Shown in pieces: positions 18,899 through 28,135 of a stretch of 64,000 nucleotides of DNA; the stretch's first letter is position 1; every line of letters starts with the position of its first letter. The notes beneath the pieces are model-generated. The model worked only from the letters and a program-made list of their open reading frames with translations, ran no database searches and had not been told where the DNA came from. A program made the position numbers and the translations under genes. The stretch comes from Burkholderiales bacterium (lineage in GTDB: Bacteria; Pseudomonadota; Gammaproteobacteria; Burkholderiales; Burkholderiaceae_C): the NCBI GenBank assembly GCA_029268225.1, contig JAJUGJ010000003.1, positions 1-64,000 on the forward strand, given 5' to 3'.

Positions 18899-20029
18899 TC
18901 AAGCCAGGGCCCGCTGAATGAGGATCTTCTGCACATCGGATGTGCCTTCGTAGATCTGGCAGACCCGCACATCGCGGTAGATGCGCTCAACGGGGAAGTC
19001 GCTCACATAGCCGTAGCCACCATGGATCTGGATGGCATCGCTGCAGACCCGTTCGGCCATTTCGCTGGCGAAGAGCTTGGCCATGGCAGCTTCTTTCAGG
19101 CAGGGCAGGCCGGCATCGCGCAGGGCCGCGGCGTGGTGGGTGAGGGCGCGTGCAGCCTCGATCTGGGTGGCCATGTCGGCGAGCTTGAAACCCACGGCCT
19201 GGTGTTTGAAGAGGGCTTGGCCAAAGCTCTCGCGCTCTTTGGCGTAGCGCAGCGCGCACTCCATGGCGCTGCGTGCCATGCCGATGCTTTGGGCGGCTAT
19301 CCCGATGCGGCCGCCCTCCAGCGCCGACAGGGCGATCTTGTAGCCTTCGCCTTCCGCGCCAATGAGGTGGTCAGCAGGAATGCGGCATTGATCGAAGTTG
19401 ATCTGCGCCGTGTCGCTGCTGTGCTGCCCCAGCTTGTCTTCGAGTCGTGCGACGACGTAGCCGGGGGTCGATGTGGGCACCAGGAAGGCACTCATGCCAC
19501 GCTTGCCCGCCGCCTTGTCGGTCACCGCGATCACGATGGCCACGTCCGCCTGCTGACCACTGGTGATGAACTGTTTGACGCCGTTGAGGACATAGTGATC
19601 GCCATCGCGTGTGGCGGTGGTGCGCAAGGCGGCAGCGTCGGAGCCGGTGTGGGGCTCGGTCAAGCAGAAGGCGCCCAGCATGTCGCCCGTGGCCAGGGGG
19701 CGCAGCCATCGCGTTTGCTGTGTGGCGTTGCCGTAGTTCAGCAAGATGGCGTTGACTGGGCAGTTGGTCACGCTGATGGTGGTGCTGACACCCCCATCGC
19801 CCGCGGCGATTTCTTCCAGCACCAGGGCCAGCATCTGGTAGTTCAGGCCCGCACCGCCCAACTCCTCCGGCACGCAGATGCCGTAGCAGCCCAACTGGGC
19901 CAGGCCTCGGTGCACTTCTTTGGGAAAGGTGCGGGACTTGTCCCACGCCGGCGCGTGCGGCCAGATCTGTTCTTGCACGAACGCGCGGATGGCATCGCGC
20001 ACCATGGTTTGGTCTTGGGTGAGGATCAT
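18899..20029 (-). CDS. Acyl-CoA dehydrogenase
   Basis: FAD enzyme that introduces a trans-2,3 double bond into acyl-CoA. The 376-residue protein shows the FAD/acyl-binding AFCLTEPHTGSD motif, the MGYGYVSD-like GGYGYVSDFPVER segment and the catalytic Glu in IYEGTSDVQK. The glutamate position and sequence style fit short-chain or branched-chain enzymes (butyryl- or 2-methylbutyryl-CoA). The ATG at 20027-20029 is used, since the longer open frame is not conserved. It is last in a leftward unit after a 3-hydroxyacyl-CoA dehydrogenase and a thiolase, which together make most of a beta-oxidation spiral. Confidence 0.95.
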   Translation of the reverse strand: MILTQDQTMVRDAIRAFVQEQIWPHAPAWDKSRTFPKEVHRGLAQLGCYGICVPEELGGAGLNYQMLALVLEEIAAGDGGVSTTISVTNCPVNAILLNYGNATQQTRWLRPLATGDMLGAFCLTEPHTGSDAAALRTTATRDGDHYVLNGVKQFITSGQQADVAIVIAVTDKAAGKRGMSAFLVPTSTPGYVVARLEDKLGQHSSDTAQINFDQCRIPADHLIGAEGEGYKIALSALEGGRIGIAAQSIGMARSAMECALRYAKERESFGQALFKHQAVGFKLADMATQIEAARALTHHAAALRDAGLPCLKEAAMAKLFASEMAERVCSDAIQIHGGYGYVSDFPVERIYRDVRVCQIYEGTSDVQKILIQRALA

Positions 20030-20045
20030 GGGGGCGCCGCGGGTG

Positions 20046-21230
20046 TCAGAGCATCTCGATGGCCATGGCGGTGGCTTCGCCGCCGCCGATGCACAGGGTG
20101 GCCAGGCCCTTGCGCAGCCCACGTGCGCGCAGCGCATGCATCAGTGTCACCAGGATGCGAGCGCCCGACGCGCCAATGGGGTGACCCAGCGCGCAGGCAC
20201 CGCCGTTCACGTTGACGATGTCGTGGCTGATCTGCAATTCGTGCATCAAGGCCATGGGCACCACGGCGAAGGCCTCGTTCACCTCCCACAGCTCCACGTC
20301 TTGCACCGACCAGCCCGCACGAGCGAGCGCCTTTTGGGTGGCGCCGATGGGGGCTGTGGCAAACCAGTTAGGCTCGTGGGCGAACACGGCATGGCTCACG
20401 ATGCGAGCCAGCGGAGTCACGCCTCGTTCGGCAGCGCTGGAAGCGCGCATGAGCACCAGGGCCGCAGCGCCGTCGCTGATGCTGGAGCTGCTGGCGGCGG
20501 TGATGGTGCCGTCTTTCTTGAACGCGGGCTTGAGGGTGGGGATCTTGTCGATCTTGACCTTGGCCGGGGCTTCGTCGGTGCGGATGATGACTTCACCGCT
20601 GCGGCCGGCAACGGTGACGGGCGTGATCTCGGCGTCGAAAGCACCCGAGGTGGTGGCCGCCACCGCACGTTGCGCACTGGCGGTCGCAAAGTGATCTTGC
20701 TGTGCTCGGGTGAACTGGTACTTGGCCGCGCAGTCTTCACCGAACGTGCCCATGGAGCGCCCAGGTTCGTAGGCGTCTTCCAGGCCGTCGAGCATCATGT
20801 GGTCGAAGATGCGGTCATGACCAATGCGGTAGCCGCCGCGTGCCTTGGGCAGCAGGTAGGGGGCATTGGTCATGCTCTCCATGCCGCCAGCGACGATGAC
20901 ATCGGCGCTGCCCGCAGCCAGCATGTCATGGGCGAACATGACGGCGCGCATGCCGGACCCGCACATCTTGCTGAGGGTCACGGCGCCGGTGCCGATGGGC
21001 AGGCCACCTTTGAGCGCGGCCTGGCGAGCGGGAGCCTGACCTTGGCCGGCCATGAGGCAGTTGCCCATGAGGACTTCGTCCACCTGGCTGGGTGGCAGCC
21101 CGGCGCGTTCAACCGCTGCGCGGATGGCCGCGCCACCGAGGTCGTGGGCAGCAAGGGGGGCGAAGTCGCCCTGGAAACTGCCCATGGGCGTGCGGGCGGC
21201 GGAAACGATGACGATGGGGTCCGTGGACAT
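20046..21230 (-). CDS. Acetyl-CoA C-acyltransferase (thiolase)
   Basis: Thiolytic cleavage of 3-ketoacyl-CoA, or its reversal. The 394-residue protein has the nucleophilic Cys90 in KMCGSGMRAV, the NEAFAVVP segment, the catalytic His in GGACALGHPIGASGAR and the second Cys in LCIGGGEATAM. The ATG at 21228-21230 begins MSTDPIVIVSAARTP, the conserved thiolase opening. It lies 16 bases upstream of the acyl-CoA dehydrogenase and 76 bases after the SDR gene, so the three are likely co-transcribed. Confidence 0.96.
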   Translation of the reverse strand: MSTDPIVIVSAARTPMGSFQGDFAPLAAHDLGGAAIRAAVERAGLPPSQVDEVLMGNCLMAGQGQAPARQAALKGGLPIGTGAVTLSKMCGSGMRAVMFAHDMLAAGSADVIVAGGMESMTNAPYLLPKARGGYRIGHDRIFDHMMLDGLEDAYEPGRSMGTFGEDCAAKYQFTRAQQDHFATASAQRAVAATTSGAFDAEITPVTVAGRSGEVIIRTDEAPAKVKIDKIPTLKPAFKKDGTITAASSSSISDGAAALVLMRASSAAERGVTPLARIVSHAVFAHEPNWFATAPIGATQKALARAGWSVQDVELWEVNEAFAVVPMALMHELQISHDIVNVNGGACALGHPIGASGARILVTLMHALRARGLRKGLATLCIGGGEATAMAIEML

Positions 21231-21306
21231 GGCGGTTTGCTTCAAAACATGATGGATGGGAACGGATGGGCGATGCCGGCGTGGATGCCAGCACGGAGGC
21301 CTCTCA

Positions 21307-22071
21307 TCACTTGGGGGCCATGCGGATGGCACCGTCGAGGCGGATGACCTCGCCGTTGAGGTAGCCGTTGTTCACGATGTGCCCCACCAGCGCGGCGAAC
21401 TCGGCGGGCTTGCCCAGGCGGGCAGGGAAGGGCACCATCTGGCCCAGCGAGTGCTGCACTTCTGGCGGCAGGCCCAGCAGCATGGGGGTTTCCATGATGC
21501 CCGGGGCAATGGTCACGACGCGCACGCCGATGCGGCTCAGTTCGCGCGCCAGTGGCAGGGTCATGGCCACGATGCCGCCTTTGGAGGCGGCGTAGGCGGC
21601 TTGCCCGATCTGGCCGTCGAACGCGGCCACGGACGCCGTGTTGACGATGACACCCCGTTCGCCGTTGGCATCGGGTTCGGTGCGCGCCATGATGTCGGCG
21701 GCCAGACGGATCATGTTGAAGCTGCCCACCAGGTTGATCTGGAGGGTGCGGGAGAAGGAGGCCAGCTTGTGCACCCCGTCGCGACCCAGCACTTTTTCGG
21801 CGGTGGCGATGCCGGCGCAGTTCACCAAGCCTCGGAGGGGGCCCAGGCGTGCGGCTTCGGCGAAGGCGCGGCTGGCGCTGTCTTCGTCGCTGACATCGGT
21901 TTGCACGAAGCGGGCCTGGCTGCCCAACTCCGCCGCCATGGCTTCACCCGCTTGCGCATTGAGGTCGGCAAGCACCACCTTGGCGCCCTGTTCGACCAGG
22001 TGCCGCGCAGTGGCCGCTCCCAGGCCGGAGCCTCCGCCGCTCACCACAAAGACGCTGTCTCGAATTTCCAT
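21307..22071 (-). CDS. 3-hydroxyacyl-CoA dehydrogenase type-2 (SDR family)
   Basis: A 254-residue short-chain dehydrogenase similar to HSD17B10/type-2 3-hydroxyacyl-CoA dehydrogenase, which acts in fatty acid and isoleucine breakdown. The NAD site is GGGSGLGAA (12-20), the catalytic Ser lies in [10 protein letters not shown] and the YAASK pair follows 13 residues later. It is the first gene of the leftward beta-oxidation-like unit and is divergent from an AraC-type regulator, a common arrangement for local control. An enoyl-CoA hydratase gene is not present in the window. Confidence 0.92.
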   Translation of the reverse strand: MEIRDSVFVVSGGGSGLGAATARHLVEQGAKVVLADLNAQAGEAMAAELGSQARFVQTDVSDEDSASRAFAEAARLGPLRGLVNCAGIATAEKVLGRDGVHKLASFSRTLQINLVGSFNMIRLAADIMARTEPDANGERGVIVNTASVAAFDGQIGQAAYAASKGGIVAMTLPLARELSRIGVRVVTIAPGIMETPMLLGLPPEVQHSLGQMVPFPARLGKPAEFAALVGHIVNNGYLNGEVIRLDGAIRMAPK

Positions 22072-22238
22072 GTGTCATGCTCCTGAGGAATGGGGTGGCA
22101 CCACGCTCGGGCAGACGCCTGCCATCGTTGATGGGTGCCTGGATCTCCCGGCAATCTAGCGTCTTGGGGCATATCTGGGAATGTCGCTTGCGCTCAATTG
22201 GGGTGAGCGAACGGGTCACTGCCTCTAAACTTCGGTGG

Positions 22239-23288
22239 ATGCATCCCCGTCAGATGGAAAAAGGCAGTGTCTCGATCGGCTTTGTGGCGGAGGCGATGGC
22301 CTGTATCCGTCTGAGGGGGCTGGATCCGGAGGGGGTGTTGCGTCAGGCGGGCATTGCTCCCGATCTGCTGAACGCGCCCCATGCGCGCGTGTCGTCCCGC
22401 CAGTTTGGGGGGCTGTGGCACGCCATTGCCCAGGCGATCGATGACGAGTTTTTTGGCATGGACCGCCACCCGATGAAGGTGGGCAGTTTCACCCTGCTGT
22501 GCCATGCCGTGATCCAGAGTGACACGCTGGAGCGTGCGCTGTTGCGGGCCCTGCGTTTTTTGCGTCTGGTTCTGGACGAGTTGTCTGGCGAGTTGGTGTG
22601 TGAGGGCGAGGTGGCGCACATCGTGCTCCACGACCGACGCATGGGCAGCGATCGGCCGCAGCATGGGTCGGCGCAGCCGCGTCGTGCCTTTGCGCACGGG
22701 ACCTTCATGGTCATCCTGCATGGGCTGGCTTGTTGGCTGGTGGGGCGACGGATCCCGGTGATGGGCGCCTCGTTCTGTGATGACGCGCCACCTTACGCGG
22801 ACGAGTGGCGGGTGTTGTTTTGCCAGAATCTGCAGTTCCGGCAAGCGCGCAGCTGCATCAGCTTTCCTGCGACATACCTGGCGCTGGCCAACATCCAGAA
22901 CGAGCGCTCCATGAAGGCCTTTCTGCGAGACGCGCCCGCCAACTTTCTGGTCAAGTACAAGAACAGTGCAGGTTTGGCGGCGCAGATTCGACGTCGTTTG
23001 CGGGCCTGGCCGCCAGCCTCTTGGCCCGATTTTGACGAGATGGCCAGGCAGCTGCACGCGTCTTCGGCCACGCTGCGTCGTCGGCTGAGCGAGGAGGGCA
23101 CGTCGTATCGGGCGATTTGTGATGAGTTGCGGCGCGATCTGGCCATCTCCTTGTTGGGTGACACGCGGCGCAGCCTGGTGGACATCGCGGGCGAATTGGG
23201 CTTTGCCGAGGCCAGCGCCTTTCATCGCGCGTTCAAGCGTTGGACCGGCGCTCGCCCGAACGAGTATCGGCACCCACGCGAAGGGTGA
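22239..23288 (+). CDS. AraC-family regulator (arabinose-binding-like N-domain)
   Basis: A 349-residue transcription factor. The N-terminal about 200 residues match the PF12625-type sensor found in OruR/ArgR-like AraC proteins, and the C-terminal about 100 residues are the double helix-turn-helix (LHASSATLRRRLSEEG and LVDIAGELGFAEASAFHRAF). It is divergent from the beta-oxidation unit, which it probably controls in response to an acyl-CoA or related metabolite (inference). The start at 22239 is one of two close ATGs (22254 is the other). The frame stays open to 22077, but that part is not conserved. Confidence 0.9.
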   Translation: MHPRQMEKGSVSIGFVAEAMACIRLRGLDPEGVLRQAGIAPDLLNAPHARVSSRQFGGLWHAIAQAIDDEFFGMDRHPMKVGSFTLLCHAVIQSDTLERALLRALRFLRLVLDELSGELVCEGEVAHIVLHDRRMGSDRPQHGSAQPRRAFAHGTFMVILHGLACWLVGRRIPVMGASFCDDAPPYADEWRVLFCQNLQFRQARSCISFPATYLALANIQNERSMKAFLRDAPANFLVKYKNSAGLAAQIRRRLRAWPPASWPDFDEMARQLHASSATLRRRLSEEGTSYRAICDELRRDLAISLLGDTRRSLVDIAGELGFAEASAFHRAFKRWTGARPNEYRHPREG

Positions 23289-23388
23289 TGGGCGCGGATC
23301 GGAGTCCCCGCTTCCGCGGTCTGGCTTGTGTCAGTAAATTGCGTGGCGGGCGTGCGATTCGGGCTCGCCGAATGGCACAGTAGCGGCC

Positions 23389-24780
23389 ATGAACATCATC
23401 ATTTTGGGTGCTGGCCGCGTGGGCGAGAGTGTGGCCGAAAGCCTGGTCTCGGAGCAGAACGACATCACGGTGATCGACCAGGATCCTGTGCGCTTGCGCG
23501 TCCTGGAAGAGCGTCTGGACCTGCGCGGCGTGGTGGGCAACGGCATCCAGCCCTCGGTGTTGCGCGAGGCCGGTGCGCAGGACGCCGACATGGTCATTGG
23601 CTGCGCCACCTCCGATGAGTCCAACCTGGTGTTCTGCAAGGTGGCACACAGCGTCTTTCAGGTGCCGACAACCATCGCGCGGCTGCGTTCCCCCGAGTTC
23701 AGTGAGGGCGACGCCTTGCTGTCCAAGTCGGGCTTTGCGGTCGACGAGGTGATTTGTCCGGAAGACTCCGTCACGCATTACATCAACAAACTGCTGGAGT
23801 ACCCCGAAGCCTTGCACGTGCTGGAGTTTGCGGGCGGTCGGGTTTGCCTGATCGGTGTGAAGGCCGTGGCAGGCAGTGCCTTGGCCGGGCGCACCCTGGC
23901 CGATTTCAAGCAGTTGTTCCCGAAGTTCGAGATGCGGGTGGTGGCGCTCTACCGGCAGGATGTGGGCCTGGAGCCCAGTCGTGACACCGTGGTGATGCCG
24001 GGTGACGAGGTGTTCGTGCTGGCCGCCAAAGAGCACATTCGCCAGGTGCTGCGGGCCATCCACAACGTGGATGCCCCCGTGCAACGCGTCATGATCGGCG
24101 GTTGCGGCAAGGTGGGGTTGCGCCTGGCCCGCAGCCTGGTCGGTCAGTACCAGGTCAAGCTCATTGAGCAGAAGCTGCCGCGCTGCGAGTACCTGGCCAG
24201 CCAGTTGCCATCCGATGTCCTGGTGCTCCATGGCGACACGGTGGACGAAGACCTGCTGGAGGAAGAGGGCGTCGCCGACATGGACATGTTCCTGGCGCTG
24301 ACCGATGACGACGAGGACAACATCATGGCAGCGATGCTGGCCAAACGCCTGGGCGCTCGCCGGGTGATGGCCTTGATCAATCGTCGCTCCTACGCTGACA
24401 TGCTCAATGGCGGCATGATCGACATCGCGGTGTCGCCGGCGCAGACGGTGATCGGGGAGTTGCTGACCCACATCCGCCGCGGTGATGTGGTGGGGGTGCA
24501 CAGTCTGCGTCGGGGTGCCGCGGAGGCACTGGAGGGTGTGGCGCGGGGGGATGTGAAAACGTCCAGGCTGGTGGGGCGGCGCATCGAAGAGATCCATCTG
24601 CCCGCAGGTGCACGGTTCGGTGCCATCGTGCGGGGAGAGGGACGGCAGTCTCAGGTGTTGATGCCGCATCACGACACGCTCATCGAGTCCGATGACCACA
24701 TCATCATTTTCATTCCACACAAGCGTCTGGTGCGTGCGGTAGAGAAACTCTTCCAGGTGGGGGCGACCTTCTTCGGGTGA
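23389..24780 (+). CDS. trkA: Trk potassium uptake regulatory protein TrkA
   Basis: Cytosolic NAD-binding gating ring of the Trk K+ uptake system. The 463-residue protein has two RCK_N/RCK_C pairs. The first Rossmann motif is GAGRVGESVA (residues 6-15) and the second is GGCGKVGLRLA (about 232-242), matching the tandem layout of enterobacterial TrkA. The stop overlaps the GTG start of trkH by four bases, so the two subunits are translationally coupled. Confidence 0.97.
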   Translation: MNIIILGAGRVGESVAESLVSEQNDITVIDQDPVRLRVLEERLDLRGVVGNGIQPSVLREAGAQDADMVIGCATSDESNLVFCKVAHSVFQVPTTIARLRSPEFSEGDALLSKSGFAVDEVICPEDSVTHYINKLLEYPEALHVLEFAGGRVCLIGVKAVAGSALAGRTLADFKQLFPKFEMRVVALYRQDVGLEPSRDTVVMPGDEVFVLAAKEHIRQVLRAIHNVDAPVQRVMIGGCGKVGLRLARSLVGQYQVKLIEQKLPRCEYLASQLPSDVLVLHGDTVDEDLLEEEGVADMDMFLALTDDDEDNIMAAMLAKRLGARRVMALINRRSYADMLNGGMIDIAVSPAQTVIGELLTHIRRGDVVGVHSLRRGAAEALEGVARGDVKTSRLVGRRIEEIHLPAGARFGAIVRGEGRQSQVLMPHHDTLIESDDHIIIFIPHKRLVRAVEKLFQVGATFFG

Positions 24781-26246
24781 ACGTCATGCAGTTGTTTGGT
24801 CCGGTTCTCGCCTTGCTGGCGCGCATCCTGATGGCGTTTGCCTTTGCCTTTTTCGTGCCGTTGGCCTGGGCATGGTTTGCCGATGATGTGGCCCTGCGCG
24901 CCGTGTGGGCGGCCTCGTTCGGCCTGGCTTTTGGCAGCGGCTGGGTGCTGCTCTTGCTCACGCGCCGCTACAGCCGCGAGTTGTTGCCCCGCGATGGCTT
25001 TCTGCTGGTCAATCTGGTGTGGGTTGTGTTGACCGTCTACGCCATGGTGCCGCTGTTGTTCGCGGTGCCTGACATCACCGTCAGCAAGGCCTTCTTCGAG
25101 GCGATGAGTGCCTTGACCGCCACCGGGGCCACCGCCCTGTCCGGACTCGACAGCCTGCCGGTGTCGGTGAACGTGTGGCGCTGTTTCCTGCAACTGGTGG
25201 GGGGACTTGGCATCGTGCTGTTGGTGGTGGCCGTGTTGCCTTTGCTGGGACTGGGGGGCATGCAGCTCTACAAGGCCGAAACCCCGGGCCCCATGAAGGA
25301 TGCCAAGTTCACGCCGCGCATCGCCGAGACGGCCCGCGGACTGTGGGCGGTGTACTTTGTGCTCTCGGTGGCGTGCTTCCTGGCTTATCGCTGGGCTGGC
25401 ATGAGTTGGGCCGATGCCTTCATGCACATGTGCACCACCATGGGTCTGGGCGGCCTGTCGTCGCACGATGCGAGTTTTGGCTACTGGAATTCGCCTGCCA
25501 TCGAATGGGTGGCCACCTTGTTCATGACACTGGCGGGCATCAGTTTTCTGCGCTATTTCATGGTGTGGCGCACCCGCTCCATCAAGCCGGTCATCGACGA
25601 CCGGGAGATCCGCATGTACATCGTGGTGCTGCTGGTGGCCACGCTGATGGTCTTCATCAGTCTGCTGGATCACCAGCCTCAGTCACATGCGGTGGACACG
25701 CTGCGCACCGCACTGTTCCATGTGGTGTCCGTGGCGACCACCACGGGCTATGCCTCGCAGGATTACACGCAGTGGCCTGTGGCCCTGCCGGTGCTGATGA
25801 TGTTTCTGGGGGCATTTGCCTCGTGCGCAGGCTCCACCGGCGGTGGCATCAAGATGGTCCGCATGGTGTTGCTGATCAAGCAGGCCCGACGCGAACTGGT
25901 GCGCATCATTCACCCTAGGGTGGTGAACCCGGTCACCCTGGGCGGGCAGACCGTGCCGCCTGCGGTCATGCAGGCGGTGCTGGGTTTCATGCTGATCTAT
26001 GGCGGTGCGACCATGGGGCTGACCTTCCTGATGCTGTTGTCAGGTTTGGACATCGTCACGGCGTTTTCCGCGGTGGTGGCCACGGTCAACAACATCGGAC
26101 CCGGATTGGGGCAGGTGGGGCCGGCCGGCAACTTCGGTGGCCTGAGCAGCTTTCAGCTCTCGGTACTGAGCTTTGCGATGCTGTTGGGCCGACTGGAGTT
26201 CTTGACGGTGCTGGTGCTGTTCACCCGCCATTTCTGGCGTCGCTGA
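24777..26246 (+). CDS. trkH: Trk potassium uptake channel subunit TrkH
   Basis: Membrane channel partner of TrkA. The 489-residue protein has about ten to twelve hydrophobic segments and four P-loop repeats with selectivity-filter glycines, recognisable around SALTATGATALSGLD, CTTMGLGGLSSHD, VATTTGYASQDY and NIGPGLGQVG. CAGSTGGGIKM is the conserved intramembrane-loop motif. The GTG at 24777 overlapping the trkA stop is used; an ATG nine bases later (24786) is equally possible. Confidence 0.97.
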   Translation: MNVMQLFGPVLALLARILMAFAFAFFVPLAWAWFADDVALRAVWAASFGLAFGSGWVLLLLTRRYSRELLPRDGFLLVNLVWVVLTVYAMVPLLFAVPDITVSKAFFEAMSALTATGATALSGLDSLPVSVNVWRCFLQLVGGLGIVLLVVAVLPLLGLGGMQLYKAETPGPMKDAKFTPRIAETARGLWAVYFVLSVACFLAYRWAGMSWADAFMHMCTTMGLGGLSSHDASFGYWNSPAIEWVATLFMTLAGISFLRYFMVWRTRSIKPVIDDREIRMYIVVLLVATLMVFISLLDHQPQSHAVDTLRTALFHVVSVATTTGYASQDYTQWPVALPVLMMFLGAFASCAGSTGGGIKMVRMVLLIKQARRELVRIIHPRVVNPVTLGGQTVPPAVMQAVLGFMLIYGGATMGLTFLMLLSGLDIVTAFSAVVATVNNIGPGLGQVGPAGNFGGLSSFQLSVLSFAMLLGRLEFLTVLVLFTRHFWRR

Positions 26247-26323
26247 CCCTTGCGCGGTCCGCCCAGTGCTTCACTGGGACATCGACTGCGGCCGATAATT
26301 TCGGTTTGCGGTGATCGGCGGAG

Positions 26324-26944
26324 ATGGGTGTGCTGACCTTCATTTACCTGGTGGCCATCACGGCCGAGGCGATGTCTGGCGCCCTGGCAGCCGGGCGGCG
26401 GCGCATGGACATCTTTGGGGTGGCCGTGGTGGCTTTCGTGACTGCGCTGGGCGGGGGCACGGTGCGTGACCTGATCCTCGGCCATTTCCCGATTGGTTGG
26501 ACCCAGCACCCCACCTACATCTACCTGGTGATCGGTGCCGGTCTGCTCACGGTGCTGGTGGCCCCCTATCTGCACCACCTCAAACGCACGTTCCTGGTCC
26601 TGGATGCCTTGGGGCTGGTGGCCTTTTCCCTGATCGGCTGCGATGTTGCCCTGCAGATGGACTATCCCGTGGCGGTGGTGATCATGGCGGGCATGATCAC
26701 CGGCATCTTTGGCGGCATCCTGCGCGATGTGCTGTGCGCGCAGGTGCCGGTGGTGTTCCAGCGCGAGATTTACGCCATGGTGTCGCTGGCGGTGTGCATG
26801 CTGTTCCTGGGTTTGCGCGCCTTGGGCGTTGACCCCACGTGGAACACGGTGATCAGCCTGGTGACGGGCCTGTCGCTGCGCCTGGCTGCCATCTATTTCA
26901 GCTGGAGTCTGCCCACGTTCGCCTACGACCGGCGCTGGGACTGA
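26324..26944 (+). CDS. TRIC/UPF0126-family membrane channel (YicG-like)
   Basis: A 206-residue protein with seven hydrophobic segments made of two homologous halves. The duplicated motif reads ALGGGTVRDLILG in the first half and IFGGILRDVLCA in the second, the hallmark of UPF0126 proteins, now grouped with trimeric intracellular cation channels. Prokaryotic members form K+-permeable trimers. Its position 77 bases after trkH hints at a cation-homeostasis cluster, though family members are often unlinked to trk. Confidence 0.9.
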   Translation: MGVLTFIYLVAITAEAMSGALAAGRRRMDIFGVAVVAFVTALGGGTVRDLILGHFPIGWTQHPTYIYLVIGAGLLTVLVAPYLHHLKRTFLVLDALGLVAFSLIGCDVALQMDYPVAVVIMAGMITGIFGGILRDVLCAQVPVVFQREIYAMVSLAVCMLFLGLRALGVDPTWNTVISLVTGLSLRLAAIYFSWSLPTFAYDRRWD

Positions 26945-26951
26945 CGTCAGG

Positions 26952-27581
26952 TCATGGCAGTCGAACGGCGCCGAGGGCCTCGTAGAACTGCGCCAGGTGA
27001 ATGCCATCGACCACGCCGTGGTGGGCTTGCACGGCCACCGGCATCATCCAGCGGTCATCGCGGGGGGTGAACTTGCCCAGCGTGATCACCGGGATGTAGG
27101 CATAGAGTGGGTCATACGGGTGCGTGAAGGCCGTGAAACTCAGCCAAGGTACCGTCGTGATGAAAAACATGTGGTGTTTCGCGCCCACCGACAGATCGGG
27201 GGCTTGCTTCACCGCGGCCATGCGCGCTTGGGCCTCCCGGCAGTAGGCCTCGAAGTCGTCGAGGTGCAGGCCGTCGCAAAACGAGAACAGGCCCCCCTCG
27301 CGCGCGACGGTGTAGCCTGGGTCGGTTCGGTCGTACTCATGGAGCACCCCGTCGATCACGCGCTGGCGGAAGGCTGCCACCGATTGCACCGCGCACGACA
27401 CCGCATAGCTCATCCCCAGGAAAAAGGAGCGTGCCTGGGCCTGGCAGACCTGCCGGATGTGGGTGACATCGACTTCGCAGGTGACGCTGAGTTGGGGCAT
27501 GGCCCGATTGGCGAAGGCCTTGAGGATCTCGGCGCGCGGGTAAGTGGCGAGGTCGATGACGCGGGGCGTGGGAGGGTACAC
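26952..27581 (-). CDS. Chloramphenicol acetyltransferase-like protein
   Basis: A 209-residue protein of the CatA fold. The catalytic-site motif HHGVVDG is present near the C-terminus with the expected preceding beta-strands, and VPWLSFTAFTHP matches the conserved mid-region. Classical members O-acetylate chloramphenicol with acetyl-CoA as homotrimers, but many chromosomal homologues have unknown substrates. The frame opens with a GTG at 27579-27581, which lacks an obvious ribosome-binding site, so the start is uncertain. It is convergent with the TRIC gene. Resistance cannot be assumed. Confidence 0.85.
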   Translation of the reverse strand: MYPPTPRVIDLATYPRAEILKAFANRAMPQLSVTCEVDVTHIRQVCQAQARSFFLGMSYAVSCAVQSVAAFRQRVIDGVLHEYDRTDPGYTVAREGGLFSFCDGLHLDDFEAYCREAQARMAAVKQAPDLSVGAKHHMFFITTVPWLSFTAFTHPYDPLYAYIPVITLGKFTPRDDRWMMPVAVQAHHGVVDGIHLAQFYEALGAVRLP

Positions 27582-27613
27582 GGGAGGGCGTGGAACGTGA
27601 TGGAAGCGGCATT

Positions 27614-27639
27614 GTCCCGGGCACCGGTAAGCCCGGGAC
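27614..27639. repeat. Perfect 9-bp inverted repeat
   Basis: GTCCCGGGC (27614-27622) and GCCCGGGAC (27631-27639) around an 8-base spacer, in the gap between the divergent CAT-like gene and the 112-aa gene. There is no T-run, so an operator or RNA hairpin is more likely than a terminator. A TAGAAT -10-like hexamer lies at 27663-27668. Confidence 0.4.
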
Positions 27640-27697
27640 TGGTGTGGTTTAAGGGTTTACCCTAGAATCCGTTCGTTTTCACTCACGCCTCATCATC

Positions 27698-28036
27698 ATG
27701 CCTGCCGATCCGAACACCAGTCTGAACCTCATGCTGGGCTGGAGCGCCGCGCCGCTGACGGTGGCCAACGCCTACTTCAGCCAGTTGGAGCGGGGTTCGA
27801 TCCACTCCCCGCATTCGCACGACCGTGCCTTGTCGCGCGCCCTCAACACCTTCAACACCCAGTGGTTCAACCTGGGTTTGGACGCCGTGAATGCGTCGCG
27901 TCAGGCCATCCGTCAGGCTGAAGACCTGGGGCTGCCCAGTGCCCTGCTGTCGGCCACCGATCAGGTGCTCTCTCAGCAAGAGGCGTCCTTGCGCGCCACC
28001 GCACGCAAGGTGGTGCGCATGGCCTACGCCTACTGA
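27698..28036 (+). CDS. Hypothetical helical protein, 112 aa
   Basis: A small soluble protein rich in Ala, Ser, Leu and Gln. Long stretches look amphipathic and helical (RALSRALNTFNTQWFNLGLD and the segment around residues 66-105). I do not recognise the family. Size, composition and helix pattern recall phasin-like proteins, but no signature supports that. It stands alone between a CAT-like gene and a lipoprotein gene. Codon use is typical of the chromosome, so it is probably real. Confidence 0.65.
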   Translation: MPADPNTSLNLMLGWSAAPLTVANAYFSQLERGSIHSPHSHDRALSRALNTFNTQWFNLGLDAVNASRQAIRQAEDLGLPSALLSATDQVLSQQEASLRATARKVVRMAYAY

Positions 28037-28088
28037 GTCCGCTTGCGGTCACAGCGCTGTCAAATTGCGTCTCTATAAAGCGGTCTTT

Positions 28089-28110
28089 ACCGTTCCACGG
28101 AGAGAACGGT
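28089..28110. promoter_or_regulatory. Inverted repeat upstream of the lipoprotein gene
   Basis: ACCGTTC (28089-28095) and GAACGGT (28104-28110) form a perfect 7-bp inverted repeat with an 8-base spacer, 26 bases before the lipoprotein ATG. A TATAAA hexamer (28074-28079) lies just upstream, so the repeat falls near a likely transcription start and could be an operator or 5'-UTR hairpin. Confidence 0.4.
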
Positions 28111-28135
28111 CAACTATCAGCATTGGAGATGGAAG

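Noticed and set aside
18746..21347. Long plus-strand frames opposite the acyl-CoA dehydrogenase and thiolase
   Set aside because: His/Gly-rich translations with no motifs, while the minus strand carries complete enzyme signatures.
26952..27581. Acquired chloramphenicol-resistance gene
   Set aside because: Composition matches the chromosome and no mobile element flanks it. Chromosomal CAT-like proteins often have other substrates, so only the fold is claimed.
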